This document shows positions 50,480 to 59,813 of a DNA stretch of 64,000 nucleotides, piece after piece. The notes under the pieces were generated by a model. It saw only the letters and a program-made list of their open reading frames with translations, had not been told where the DNA came from and did no database searches. Within the stretch, counting starts at the first letter, position 1, and every line of letters starts with the position of its first letter. The position numbers and the translations under genes were made by a program. The stretch comes from Gemmatimonadaceae bacterium (GTDB lineage: Bacteria > Gemmatimonadota > Gemmatimonadetes > Gemmatimonadales > Gemmatimonadaceae): assembly GCA_035533015.1 (NCBI GenBank), contig DATLUQ010000013.1, positions 150,500-214,499 on the forward strand, in the 5' to 3' direction.

Positions 50480-52063
50480 ATGAACGTCATCGCGATCATC
50501 GCCGCGCTGGGCGCCGTAGTCGTGGCGTCGCCGGCGTTTTTCATTTTCGGTCGCCGCCTGGGGCGGTCCGCCGAGCAACGGCGCCAGGTCGAAGCCGAAG
50601 CCACCGCCCAGCAGTTGGCCAAGCGCGTCGTGGAGGATGCCGAGCGCGAAGCGGAGAACCTGCGCAAGAGCGCCGTCGTAGCCGGCAAGGAAGAGCTGAT
50701 CAAGCTACGCGAGACGTTCGAGCAGGACGCGCGCGGCCGCCGCGAGGAGGTCGAGCGCGAGGAGCGCCGCCTCGAGGAGCGCGAGTCGCTGCTCGACCGC
50801 AAACTCGACGCGTTCGATCAGCGCGAGAAGGATCTCGGCCGCCGGCAGAGCGATTTCGGCCGTCGCGAGAAGAACGTCGCTCAGCGCGAAGGTGAGTTGG
50901 AGAAGCTCATTGTCGAGGAGCGCCGCCGTCTGGAACAGCTGGCCGGCCTTTCGGCGCTGGACGCCAAGGCCGAGTTGATCCGCCGCATGGAAGAGGAGGC
51001 TCAGGCCGACGCCGCCAATCGGATTCGCGAGATCCGCGAGACGGCGCGCCGCAACGCCGACCGGGAAGCCAAGAAGATCGTGGCCCTCGCCATCCAGCGC
51101 ATCGCCGCCGAACACACCGCGGAGAGCACCGTGTCGGCGGTGTCGCTGCCGAACGACGAGATGAAAGGACGCATCATCGGCCGCGAGGGCCGGAACATTC
51201 GCGCCTTCGAATTGGCCACGGGCGTGGATGTGATCATCGATGACACGCCGGATTCGGTGGTCGTGTCGTGCTTCGATCCCATCCGTCGCGAAGTGGCGCG
51301 CCTGGCGCTCGAGAAGCTCGTGTCCGACGGCCGCATCCATCCGGGGCGCATCGAGGAAGTGGTGGAGAAGTCGCGCCGGGAAGTGGACACGCAAATCGTG
51401 GAGATCGGTGAAGAAGGGGCGTACGAGGCGGGCGTGCACGGCCTCCATCCCGAACTGATCAAGCTCGTGGGGCGCATGCGGTGGCGTACCAGCTACGGGC
51501 AGAACATCCTCCAGCACTCCAAAGAAGTGGCGTGGCTGGCCGGCATCATGGCCGCGGAACTGGGGCTCGACGTGGCCATGGCCAAGCGTGGCGCACTGCT
51601 CCATGACGTGGGCAAGGTGCTCACGCACGAGCACGAGGGCACGCACGTGCAGTTGGGCGTGGAGGTTGCCACCAAGTACGGCGAGCACCCGCTCGTGGTG
51701 AATTGCATCGCCGCGCATCACGACGACGTGCCGCACGAGAGTGAGATCTCCGTGCTTGTTCAGGCGGCCGACGCGATCTCGGGATCGCGTCCCGGCGCCC
51801 GGCGCGAAGCGTTCGAGACCTACGTCAAGCGCCTCGAGGGGCTGGAACGCATCGCGTCGAGCTACAAGGGCGTGGAGCGCGTATTCGCCATCCAGGCGGG
51901 GCGCGAGGTGCGCGTCATCGTCGTGCCCGAGGAAGTGGACGATCCGCGCATGACCACGTTGTCGGAGGAGATCGCCCGGCGGATCGAGGCCGAGTTGCAG
52001 TATCCGGGACAGATCAAGGTGATGCTCATTCGCGAAACGAGGGCTGTGGACTTTGCCAGATAA
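50480..52063 (+). CDS. rny: Ribonuclease Y
   Basis: 527 residues. One N-terminal membrane helix (about 3-22), a long charged coiled coil (about 35-200), KH domain with [12 protein letters not shown], and an HD domain with H-S-K-E-V-A and H-D-V-G-K. It starts mRNA decay by endonucleolytic cuts at the membrane. ATG 50480 is preferred over GTG 50462. The end overlaps folD by 11 bp. Confidence 0.97.
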   Translation: MNVIAIIAALGAVVVASPAFFIFGRRLGRSAEQRRQVEAEATAQQLAKRVVEDAEREAENLRKSAVVAGKEELIKLRETFEQDARGRREEVEREERRLEERESLLDRKLDAFDQREKDLGRRQSDFGRREKNVAQREGELEKLIVEERRRLEQLAGLSALDAKAELIRRMEEEAQADAANRIREIRETARRNADREAKKIVALAIQRIAAEHTAESTVSAVSLPNDEMKGRIIGREGRNIRAFELATGVDVIIDDTPDSVVVSCFDPIRREVARLALEKLVSDGRIHPGRIEEVVEKSRREVDTQIVEIGEEGAYEAGVHGLHPELIKLVGRMRWRTSYGQNILQHSKEVAWLAGIMAAELGLDVAMAKRGALLHDVGKVLTHEHEGTHVQLGVEVATKYGEHPLVVNCIAAHHDDVPHESEISVLVQAADAISGSRPGARREAFETYVKRLEGLERIASSYKGVERVFAIQAGREVRVIVVPEEVDDPRMTTLSEEIARRIEAELQYPGQIKVMLIRETRAVDFAR

Positions 52064-52955
52064 TACCGAGGGGCGCGGCGGTCTGATCGACGGCGTCGCG
52101 CTCGCCAAGAAGATTCGCGCGCGGGTAGCCGAAGAGGCCGCGTCGCTCGCCGCCCAGGGCACGACACCGGGGCTCACCGTGGTACTCGTGGGCGACGACC
52201 CGGCGAGCGCCGTGTACGTGCGCACCAAGGGCCGGGCGTGCGATGAGGTCGGCATCCGGTCCGACACCATCATTCTCCCGGCGTCCACCGCCGAGCCCGA
52301 ACTGCTGGCGTTGGTCGACACGCTCAATGCCGACCGGTCGGTGCACGGCATCCTCGTGCAGATGCCCCTGCCCAAACACATCGACGCCGACGCCGTGATC
52401 CGCCGCATCGATCCCGAAAAGGACGTCGATGGATTCCATCCGGTCAACGTCGGGTTGCTGCTGGCCGGGTCCAAGGAAGGGTTCGCGCCCTGCACGCCGG
52501 CCGGCGTGATGGCCATTCTGCGCGCATACGGCGTGGAGACGCGCGGCGCCGACGTCGTCGTGATCGGGCGGAGCAACATCGTGGGCAAGCCGATGGCGTC
52601 GCTGCTCGTCCAGGCGGGCGCCGACGCCGACGCCACCGTCACCATCTGCCACTCGCGCACGCGCGACCTGGCGGGACACGTTCGCCGCGCCGACATCGTG
52701 ATCGCGGCCGTGGGACGCGCCCGCCTGGTCACCGCCGACATGGTGAAGCCGGGTGCGGTGGTGATCGACGTGGGCGTGAATCGCGTGGCCGACGCGAGCG
52801 CCCCCAAAGGCTACCGCCTCGTGGGCGACGTGGACTTCGAAGGCGTGCGACAGGTCGCCTCGCTCATCACGCCGGTGCCGGGGGGGGTTGGGCCGATGAC
52901 GATCGCGATGCTGATGCAGAACACCGTCCGCGCCGCCTTCCGCGCGCTGAACTGA
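52053..52955 (+). CDS. folD: Bifunctional methylene-tetrahydrofolate dehydrogenase/cyclohydrolase FolD
   Basis: 300 residues from TTG 52053, inside the rny end. It interconverts 5,10-methylene-, methenyl- and 10-formyl-THF with NADP. Motifs: Y-V-R-T-K-G-R-A (Tyr/Lys catalytic region, about 56-63), V-Q-M-P-L-P, P-x-K-D-V-D-G-F, the NADP site [13 protein letters not shown] and the terminal [10 protein letters not shown]. The TGATG junction couples it to xseA. Confidence 0.96.
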   Translation: MPDNTEGRGGLIDGVALAKKIRARVAEEAASLAAQGTTPGLTVVLVGDDPASAVYVRTKGRACDEVGIRSDTIILPASTAEPELLALVDTLNADRSVHGILVQMPLPKHIDADAVIRRIDPEKDVDGFHPVNVGLLLAGSKEGFAPCTPAGVMAILRAYGVETRGADVVVIGRSNIVGKPMASLLVQAGADADATVTICHSRTRDLAGHVRRADIVIAAVGRARLVTADMVKPGAVVIDVGVNRVADASAPKGYRLVGDVDFEGVRQVASLITPVPGGVGPMTIAMLMQNTVRAAFRALN

Positions 52956-54196
52956 TGCCGCGGCGCCGCGAGCCCCGCGGGGCGGAGCAGGGCGGCTTTG
53001 AGTTGTTCCCGGCGGTGAGCGAGGCCGCCGGGATGATCCCAGCGGCCGCCGGCCCTGGGGAGAGCGCCGACACGGCCGTGGCGGTCACGTCGCTCACCCA
53101 GACGGCCAAGGCGGTGATCGAGGGCGCGTTCTCTCCCTTGTGGGTACGCGGCGAGGTGAGCGATTTCAAGGCTCATCGCAACGGCCACTGGTACTTCACA
53201 CTGCGCGACGAGTCGGCTCAGATCCGCTGCGTCGTCTGGTCACGTGACCAGCGCGGCATTCCCGCGTCGCCCGACGATGGCATGCAGGTCTCGGCACTTG
53301 GCCAACTCACGGTGTACGCCGCGCGCGGCGAAATGCAGTTCACCATCCGGCGTATCGAAGCGGTGGGCGATGGGCTCTGGCGCAAGGCGTTCGAGCAGAC
53401 GCGCGCGCGCCTCGAGTCCGACGGGTTGCTGGCCCCGGAGCGCAAGCGGCCGATCCCGAAGTACCCCCGCCGGATCGCCGTGATCACGAGCCCGACGGGC
53501 GCGGCGCTGCACGACATCACCGCCGTGATCCGGCGCCGCGCGCCTGGCGTCGAGGTGGTGGTCATTCCGGCCGCCGTACAGGGCGAGGCGGCGCCCCGCG
53601 AGTTGGTCGCGGCGCTCGACCGGCTGGCCCGCTGGCACGACGCCGACCTCCTCATCATCGGCCGCGGCGGCGGCGCGCGCGAAGACCTGTGGGCGTTCAA
53701 CGACGAACTCGTGGCCCGGGCCCTCGCCGCCTGTCCGATCCCCACGATCTCGGCCGTCGGCCACGAAGTGGACGTCACGATCTGCGACCTCGTGGCCGAT
53801 CTCCGCGCGCCGACGCCATCGGCGGCCGCCGAAGCCGCGGTCCGCGCCGTGAGCGAGCTGGCCACCGAAGTGCGGGCGCTCGGCGTGCGGCTGCGACGCG
53901 CGGTCGCGTCGCGCGTCGAGGTTGCGGGCATGCGGCTGCACCGCGCCGGCCGCGCGCTGGCCGGGCTTGCCCAGCGTGGCGTGGAACGGCGCCGGGCGCG
54001 GCTGGGTGCGCTGGCCGGCCGCCTCGATGCGTTGAGTCCGCTGGCCACCCTCGAACGGGGATACGCCGTGGCGCGCGACGATGAAGGCCATGTGCTGGCC
54101 TCGGTCACGCAATTCACGCCGGACACGGCCTTCCGCCTCACGCTCCGCGACGGCGATATCCGCGCGCGCACCACCGGCATCCAGGAGAAGGCATGA
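52955..54196 (+). CDS. xseA: Exodeoxyribonuclease VII large subunit
   Basis: 413 residues. N-terminal OB domain (about 58-140: W-V-R-G-E-V-S-D-F, G-H-W-Y-F-T-L-R-D), then the nuclease core with V-I-T-S-P-T-G-A-A-x-x-D (about 177-188), G-R-G-G-G-A-R-E-D-L-W-A-F-N (about 233-246), and S-A-V-G-H-E-V-D; the final L-E-R-G-Y-A segment is also typical. The first 40 residues are an extra Ala/Gly-rich tail. It degrades ssDNA with XseB, which follows with a four-base overlap. Confidence 0.96.
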   Translation: MPRRREPRGAEQGGFELFPAVSEAAGMIPAAAGPGESADTAVAVTSLTQTAKAVIEGAFSPLWVRGEVSDFKAHRNGHWYFTLRDESAQIRCVVWSRDQRGIPASPDDGMQVSALGQLTVYAARGEMQFTIRRIEAVGDGLWRKAFEQTRARLESDGLLAPERKRPIPKYPRRIAVITSPTGAALHDITAVIRRRAPGVEVVVIPAAVQGEAAPRELVAALDRLARWHDADLLIIGRGGGAREDLWAFNDELVARALAACPIPTISAVGHEVDVTICDLVADLRAPTPSAAAEAAVRAVSELATEVRALGVRLRRAVASRVEVAGMRLHRAGRALAGLAQRGVERRRARLGALAGRLDALSPLATLERGYAVARDDEGHVLASVTQFTPDTAFRLTLRDGDIRARTTGIQEKA

Positions 54197-54405
54197 GCTT
54201 CGAAGCGCGGTTGCAACGGCTGGAGGAGATCGTGGCCGAGCTGGAGGGCGACACCCTCGACCTGGCACGCGCTCTCACGCTGTTCGAGGAAGGAATTGCG
54301 TGCCTGCGCGACGCCACGACCGAGCTGGGCAAGTCCGAAGCGCAGGTGCGCCGGCTTGTCGAACGAGACGACGGCACCTTCGAAGTGACCGACCTGCGTG
54401 AGTGA
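54193..54405 (+). CDS. xseB: Exodeoxyribonuclease VII small subunit
   Basis: 70 residues with S-F-E-x-x-L-x-x-L-E-E-I-V and the L-E-x-G-x-x-x-L-x-x-A-L-x-L-F-E-E-G pattern of XseB helices. ATG 54193 overlaps the xseA stop; the TGA overlaps the GTG of the prenyltransferase gene by 8 bp. Partner of XseA in exonuclease VII. Confidence 0.95.
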   Translation: MSFEARLQRLEEIVAELEGDTLDLARALTLFEEGIACLRDATTELGKSEAQVRRLVERDDGTFEVTDLRE

Positions 54406-55291
54406 TCCGGCGTTCGACTTCGGGCCCGACCGGGCGGCCGTCGACGCGGCGCTCTCGGCGCTCGCCGCGCGCGAAACGGCGGCGCTGCCGGGCCCCGTGG
54501 GCAAGGCCATTCGTTACAGTCTCGAAGGCGGCGGCAAGCGGCTGCGCGCGGTGCTCTTTCTGGCCGCGTACCGTGCCGCCGGCGGCGCCCAGGACGCCGC
54601 GGATCTGGCCGCCGCCATCGAGGTGGTGCACGCCTACTCGCTCGTGCACGACGACCTTCCGTGCATGGACGACGACGACATGCGCCGGGGGCGCCCCACC
54701 GTGCACCGGGTATTCGGCGTGGCGGTGGCCACGGCGGCCGGCGTGGCGATGGTGCCGCTGGCGGCGCGCGCGGCGGCTCGGGCGGCACGGACCATGGGGC
54801 TCGCTCCGATGGTGACCACCCACATCGTGGAAGAACTCATGCGTGCCTCGGGTGCCGGGGGCATGGTGGGCGGGCAGCTGCTCGACCTCGAAGGGGAGGA
54901 GCGCCGGAACTCGCTTGCCGAATTGGAGCGCATCCATCGCGCCAAGACGGGCGCGCTCATCGGGGCGGCGGTCACGCTGGGCGGGCTGTCGGCGGGCGCG
55001 AGCGCCGAGCGCATGGCTGCGCTCGACCGATTTGGGGCAAGCGTGGGCCTGGCGTTCCAGATCGCCGACGACGTCCTCGACGTCACGGCCACGACCGACG
55101 AACTTGGCAAGACCGCGGGCAAGGACGTGGCGTATGGAAAGACCACCTATCCGGCGCTGCTGGGCGTCGAAGGCGCCGTGGCCAAGGCCGACGCGCTGGT
55201 GGCCGAGGGGTGCGGCGCGCTGGCCGAGGCTGGGCTGCTGAGCCCCGGCCTCGAGCGACTGGCGCGATTCATCATCTCCCGCCGATCGTAG
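54398..55291 (+). CDS. ispA: Polyprenyl synthetase (farnesyl/geranyl diphosphate synthase-like)
   Basis: 297 residues, GTG start. It condenses isopentenyl and allylic diphosphates. First Asp-rich motif D-D-L-P-C-M-D-D-D-D-M-R-R-G (about 86-99) and second D-D-V-L-D (about 225-229) are intact, as are G-G-K-R-L-R and G-G-Q-L-L-D-L. One oddity: the conserved A-G-D-A-L after the first motif reads A-G-V-A-M, losing an Asp common in the family. The next gene is dxs, so the two supply early isoprenoid steps. Confidence 0.9.
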   Translation: MSDPAFDFGPDRAAVDAALSALAARETAALPGPVGKAIRYSLEGGGKRLRAVLFLAAYRAAGGAQDAADLAAAIEVVHAYSLVHDDLPCMDDDDMRRGRPTVHRVFGVAVATAAGVAMVPLAARAAARAARTMGLAPMVTTHIVEELMRASGAGGMVGGQLLDLEGEERRNSLAELERIHRAKTGALIGAAVTLGGLSAGASAERMAALDRFGASVGLAFQIADDVLDVTATTDELGKTAGKDVAYGKTTYPALLGVEGAVAKADALVAEGCGALAEAGLLSPGLERLARFIISRRS

Positions 55292-55329
55292 TACCTTTGT
55301 ACGATGGCCGAATCCGGACTTCGCCTCCC

Positions 55330-57228
55330 ATGAGCATCCTAGACGGCATCAATTCCCCGGCCGACCTCCGGCTGCTGAGCCGTGCCCAACTGAGCACCCT
55401 CGCCGACGAGATGCGCGCGCGGCTCGTCGACGTGTGTTCTCGAACCGGCGGACACATCGGCGCCGGGTTGGGCGTGGTGGAACTGACCATCGCCCTGCAC
55501 GCCGCGTTCGACACGCCGCGCGACCAGCTCGTGTGGGACGTCGGCCACCAGGGGTATCCGCACAAGCTGCTCACCGGGCGCAACGACCGGATGGAGACGC
55601 TGCGCAAGGAAGGCGGCATTTCCGGGTTCCTCAAGCGCAACGAGAGCGAGTACGATGCGTTCGGGGCGGGGCATGCCGCCACCTCGATCTCGGCGGCCCT
55701 CGGCATCGCGGCTGGCCGGGACATCCGCGGCGAGACGTACAAAGTGGCCGCCGTGCTCGGCGACGGCGCATTCAGCAGCGGTCTGGCATACGAGGGGCTG
55801 AACAACGCCGGCCACTCGGACCGCGACATCGTGGTGGTGCTCAACGACAACGAGATGTCCATCGCCCCCAACGTGGGCGCGATGTCGAAGTACCTGAACT
55901 CGGTGCAGCGCAACCCGCTGTACAACCGGCTCCGTTCGGCGCTTGGCGACATCATGGACAAGGCGCCCAGGCGGCTAGCGGGCGTGTCGGGCTGGGTGAA
56001 GCGGTGGGAGGAGAGCGTCAAGACGTTCCTGACCCCCGGCGTGCTGTTCGAGGAACTCGGATTCCGCTACTTCGGCCCCATCGACGGCCACGACATCGGC
56101 GCGATGCTCGATACCTTCACCGCCGTGCGGAACATGAGTGGCCCGCGGCTGGTCCACGTGATCACGCAGAAGGGCAAGGGATTCCCGGCGGGCGAACATT
56201 CGGCGGGCGAGAAGTGGCACGCGTTGCCGCCGGGGTACGATCCATCCACCGGCAAGGCGCGCCAGGCGTCCACGGGAAATCCGGCGTACACGGCCGTGTT
56301 CGGCAGGGGCTTGGCCGCGCTCGCCCAGGAAGATCCACGCGTCGTGACGATCACGGCGGCGATGCCGAGTGGCACCGGGACATCGGTCGTCGCCCAGGCG
56401 GTGCCCGATCGGTTCTTCGACGTCGGGATCGCCGAAGGGCACGCCGTGACGTTCGCCGCCGGATTGGCCACCCGCGGGCTCAAGCCGGTGGTGGCCATCT
56501 ACTCCACCTTCCTGCAGCGCGGCTACGACAACATCATCCACGACGTGGCCATCCAGTCGCTGCCCGTGGTGTTCTGCATGGACCGGGCGGGCCTGGTGGG
56601 CGAGGACGGCGAGACCCACATGGGGCTATATGATATCGCATATATGCTCGCCGTGCCCAACATGACCGTGACCGCGCCGCGCGACGGGCGCGAGATGCTC
56701 GGGCTGCTGCGGGCCGGCATCGGCCACGACGCCGGCCCGTTCTGCCTGCGGTACCCGCGGGCCACCGTTCCCGACGACACGCCCGAGATGGCGGCCATCG
56801 AGCCGGTGCCGTACGGCACGTGGGACGTGGCGCGCCGCGGCGCCGAAGTGGCCATCCTCGCCGTGGGGACGATGGTCGGTGCTTCCCTCGCCGCCGCCGA
56901 TGCGCTCGCCGCCGAGGGGCTGAACGTCACCGTGGTCAATTGCCGCTATCTCAAACCGTACGACGAGACGACGCTCACCGCCGTGCTCACCGAGCACCGA
57001 CACGTGCTGGTGGTGGAGGAGGGCACGGTGGTGAACGGATTCGGCGCGTACATGAGCGCGGTCATCGCGCGACATGACCCCGCAGTCCGCGTCGAAACGC
57101 TGGGCGTGCCGGATCGGATCATCTACGCGGCCCCGCGGAACCGTCAGCTCGCCCTGTGCGGGCTCACTCCCGAAGGAATCGCCGATCGCGTGCGTGCGCT
57201 GCACCGGAGCGAGGCGATGGCCGGGTGA
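55330..57228 (+). CDS. dxs: 1-deoxy-D-xylulose-5-phosphate synthase
   Basis: 632 residues. Thiamine-diphosphate enzyme making DXP from pyruvate and glyceraldehyde-3-phosphate, the first step of the MEP pathway. Motifs: G-G-H-I-G-A-G-L-G-V-V-E-L-T, D-V-G-H-Q-G-Y-P-H-K, TPP site G-D-G-A-F-S-S-G-L-A-Y-E-G-L-N-N, and D-R-A-G-L-V-G-E-D-G-E-T-H. The G-P-x-D-G-H-D motif is present. ATG 55330. The TGA overlaps the nadK GTG. Confidence 0.97.
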   Translation: MSILDGINSPADLRLLSRAQLSTLADEMRARLVDVCSRTGGHIGAGLGVVELTIALHAAFDTPRDQLVWDVGHQGYPHKLLTGRNDRMETLRKEGGISGFLKRNESEYDAFGAGHAATSISAALGIAAGRDIRGETYKVAAVLGDGAFSSGLAYEGLNNAGHSDRDIVVVLNDNEMSIAPNVGAMSKYLNSVQRNPLYNRLRSALGDIMDKAPRRLAGVSGWVKRWEESVKTFLTPGVLFEELGFRYFGPIDGHDIGAMLDTFTAVRNMSGPRLVHVITQKGKGFPAGEHSAGEKWHALPPGYDPSTGKARQASTGNPAYTAVFGRGLAALAQEDPRVVTITAAMPSGTGTSVVAQAVPDRFFDVGIAEGHAVTFAAGLATRGLKPVVAIYSTFLQRGYDNIIHDVAIQSLPVVFCMDRAGLVGEDGETHMGLYDIAYMLAVPNMTVTAPRDGREMLGLLRAGIGHDAGPFCLRYPRATVPDDTPEMAAIEPVPYGTWDVARRGAEVAILAVGTMVGASLAAADALAAEGLNVTVVNCRYLKPYDETTLTAVLTEHRHVLVVEEGTVVNGFGAYMSAVIARHDPAVRVETLGVPDRIIYAAPRNRQLALCGLTPEGIADRVRALHRSEAMAG

Positions 57229-58106
57229 CGCGCCTGGGCGTGATCGGGCATCGGGGCTACGTCGATGCCGGCCTCGGGGAACTGTTGCGCTCGCTGGGGC
57301 AGATCGCGCCGCGGCTGGGCCTGGAGCTGTTCGCCGAATTGGATCTGCTCGAGGAGGGTGCGCCCGGCGCGCTGCTCGACGATCCGGCGGCGCTCGATGC
57401 GCTGCTCACCCTGGGGGGGGACGGCACGCTGCTGCGCGGCGCGCGCTTGCTCCAGGCCAACCAGGTGCCCATCCTCGGCGTGAACCTGGGGCGGCTGGGC
57501 TTCCTCACCGGCACGCCCGCCGACCAGTTCGAATCGGCCCTCACCCGCTTCGCGCACGGCGACTACACCGTCGAAACGCGGATCGCGCTCCATGCCTTCG
57601 TGCTCGACCCGTCGGGCGCGCCGCGGCAGGACTGGTTCGCCCTCAACGACGTGGTGCTGCACAAGGGCGGGTTCGCCCGCGTCGTGACGCTGCGCGTGGC
57701 CGCCAATGAGCAGACCATCGCCAGCTATGCCGCCGACGGCGTCGTGATCTGCACGCCGACCGGCTCCACGGCGTATTCTCTGTCCGCCGGCGGGCCGATC
57801 CTCTTCCCCACGCTCGAGACGCTGCTCGTGACGCCCGTGTCGGCGCACGCGCTGGCCATCCGGCCGCTCGTCCTGCCCGCCGACTGGGTGGTGAGCGTGC
57901 AATCGGAAGGCGGGCCCGAAGAATTGCTGGTCACGGTGGACGGCCAGCCGGGCACCACGTTCGCCATCGGCGAGACGCTCACCGTACAGCGCGCCGCGCA
58001 CGGCATCGGCATCGTGCGCTTTCCGGGCGGCAGCTTCTTCAACACGCTGCGGCAGAAGTTGGGGTGGGGCGGGCTCCCGCAGCGCGACCAACCGCCGGCA
58101 TGCTGA
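57225..58106 (+). CDS. nadK: NAD kinase
   Basis: 293 residues, GTG start overlapping dxs. It phosphorylates NAD to NADP. G-G-D-G-T at about 64-68, L-G-V-N-L-G-R-L-G-F-L-T, A-L-N-D-V-V-L (variant of N-E), and the Y-x-x-D-G-V-x-I-x-T-P-T-G-S-T-A-Y-S-L-S motif are present. It is followed by recN with a seven-base overlap, the usual nadK-recN pairing. Confidence 0.95.
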   Translation: MTRLGVIGHRGYVDAGLGELLRSLGQIAPRLGLELFAELDLLEEGAPGALLDDPAALDALLTLGGDGTLLRGARLLQANQVPILGVNLGRLGFLTGTPADQFESALTRFAHGDYTVETRIALHAFVLDPSGAPRQDWFALNDVVLHKGGFARVVTLRVAANEQTIASYAADGVVICTPTGSTAYSLSAGGPILFPTLETLLVTPVSAHALAIRPLVLPADWVVSVQSEGGPEELLVTVDGQPGTTFAIGETLTVQRAAHGIGIVRFPGGSFFNTLRQKLGWGGLPQRDQPPAC

Positions 58107-59809
58107 TCGAACTTCGCATCCGTAACTTCGCCATCATCGATTCGTTGTCGCTGCCGTTGGCTCCGGGATTCAACGTGCTCTCAGGCGAGACCGGCGCCGG
58201 CAAATCGATCATCGTCGGCGCGCTCGGGCTGCTGCTCGGCGAACGGGCCAGCGCCGATGTGATCCGCACCGGCCAGGACCGAGCGACGGTGGAAGGCGTG
58301 TTCGACATCGGTGACCGTCCCGACCTGCGTCCATTGCTCGACGCGCACGGCATCGAGGTGGACGACGCGCTGGTCGTGCTCAAGCGCGAGGTGGCCGCGG
58401 GCCGGGCCCGCGCTTGGGTGAACGGGTCCTCGGTCACCGCCACGCTGCTCTCCGAGGTCGGGCGGATGCTCGTGAACCTGCACGGACAGCATGAGGCCCA
58501 GTCGCTGCTCGACGAGGGATCGCAGCGCGCCATTCTCGACGCGTTCGGCGACGCCGCGTCCGACGCGGCGGCCGTTGCCGAGGCGTTCGCGGCGCTGAGC
58601 GTCGCGCAGCGCGAGATCGCCGACCTCCAGACGCGCACCCGCGAGGCGCAGCGCCGCGCCGACTACCTGCGCCACGTGGCCCGCGAGATCGAAGACGCCA
58701 AGTTGGTCGAGGGGGAAGATGCGCGGCTGGAGGAGGAGGCCAACCGCCTCGAGAACGCCGACGAACTCCGGGGGCTCGCGGGCGGCGCGCTCGCCGCGCT
58801 CAACGAAGAGGAGCAGGGCATCCTCCCGCAGCTGGGCACGCTCGAACGGTTGCTGCACCAGCTGCAGCGGCTGGACCCCACCACCGGCCGGCTGCAGGAA
58901 TCGTACGACGCGGCCTATTACGCCTTGGACGCGGTGGCCCGCGAACTCGACCGCTACGAGAACGACGTGGAGCTGGATCCGCAGCGCCTCGCCCAGGTGC
59001 GACAGCGGCGCGAGGTGCTGTACGGCCTGATCAAGAAGTACGGGCCCACGCTCGGTGATGTGGTGCACCAGGGGCACGAGGCGCGGCGCGAACTCGACCT
59101 CATCGATTCCTCGGAGCTTGATCTCAAGTCGCTGCGCGACCGCGAGGCCGCGGCTCTCAAGGCGCTCGACCACGGAGCGGGGGCGCTCACGCGCAAACGC
59201 TTCGCGGCGGCGGCCCGCCTCGCCCGGGCGGTGGACGAGGTGCTGCCCGATCTCGGCATGCCGGACGGACACCTCGAGGTGGCGCTGGTGCCGCGCGCCC
59301 GGATCGGCGCCGAGGGGGCGGAGGATGTGGAGTTCCGCGTATCGCTCAACGTGGGGCACGACGCGCGTCCGCTGGCCCGCGTGGCGTCGGGCGGCGAACT
59401 GAGCCGGGTGATGCTGGCCCTCAAGACCATCCTCGCGCGGTTGGACCACGTGCCGACGCTGGTGTTCGACGAGGTCGACGCCGGCATCGGCGGCCGCGTG
59501 GGGCTTCAAGTGGGCGATACCATGCGTGGCGTCGCCGCGAGCCATCAGGTCTTCGCCATCACCCACCTGCCGCAGATCGCGGCGCGGGCGCACCACCACA
59601 TTCGCGTGAGCAAGGATGCCGCGGGCGGCGTCACCACCGCCGACGTGACCGTGCTCCAGGGCGATGCCCGCGTGGCCGAGATCGCCCGGATGCTCGGTGG
59701 CGATCCGGAGAGCGCGCTGAGTCGGGCCCATGCGGCCGAACTCCTCGAGACGGCATCGGCCGCCGCGGCCTCCCGCGGCAAGCCGCCGAGGACCCGACGC
59801 GGCTCGTGA
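58100..59809 (+). CDS. recN: DNA repair protein RecN
   Basis: 569 residues. SMC-like ATPase that acts at double-strand breaks. Walker A G-E-T-G-A-G-K-S (about 32-39), a central coiled coil (about 160-370), ABC signature A-S-G-G-E-L-S-R (about 430-437), Walker B L-V-F-D-E-V-D-A-G-I-G-G and the H-loop I-T-H-L-P-Q-I-A. ATG 58100 inside the end of nadK. Its stop is four bases from the stop of the convergent gene. Confidence 0.97.
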   Translation: MLIELRIRNFAIIDSLSLPLAPGFNVLSGETGAGKSIIVGALGLLLGERASADVIRTGQDRATVEGVFDIGDRPDLRPLLDAHGIEVDDALVVLKREVAAGRARAWVNGSSVTATLLSEVGRMLVNLHGQHEAQSLLDEGSQRAILDAFGDAASDAAAVAEAFAALSVAQREIADLQTRTREAQRRADYLRHVAREIEDAKLVEGEDARLEEEANRLENADELRGLAGGALAALNEEEQGILPQLGTLERLLHQLQRLDPTTGRLQESYDAAYYALDAVARELDRYENDVELDPQRLAQVRQRREVLYGLIKKYGPTLGDVVHQGHEARRELDLIDSSELDLKSLRDREAAALKALDHGAGALTRKRFAAAARLARAVDEVLPDLGMPDGHLEVALVPRARIGAEGAEDVEFRVSLNVGHDARPLARVASGGELSRVMLALKTILARLDHVPTLVFDEVDAGIGGRVGLQVGDTMRGVAASHQVFAITHLPQIAARAHHHIRVSKDAAGGVTTADVTVLQGDARVAEIARMLGGDPESALSRAHAAELLETASAAAASRGKPPRTRRGS

Positions 59810-59813
59810 CCCG

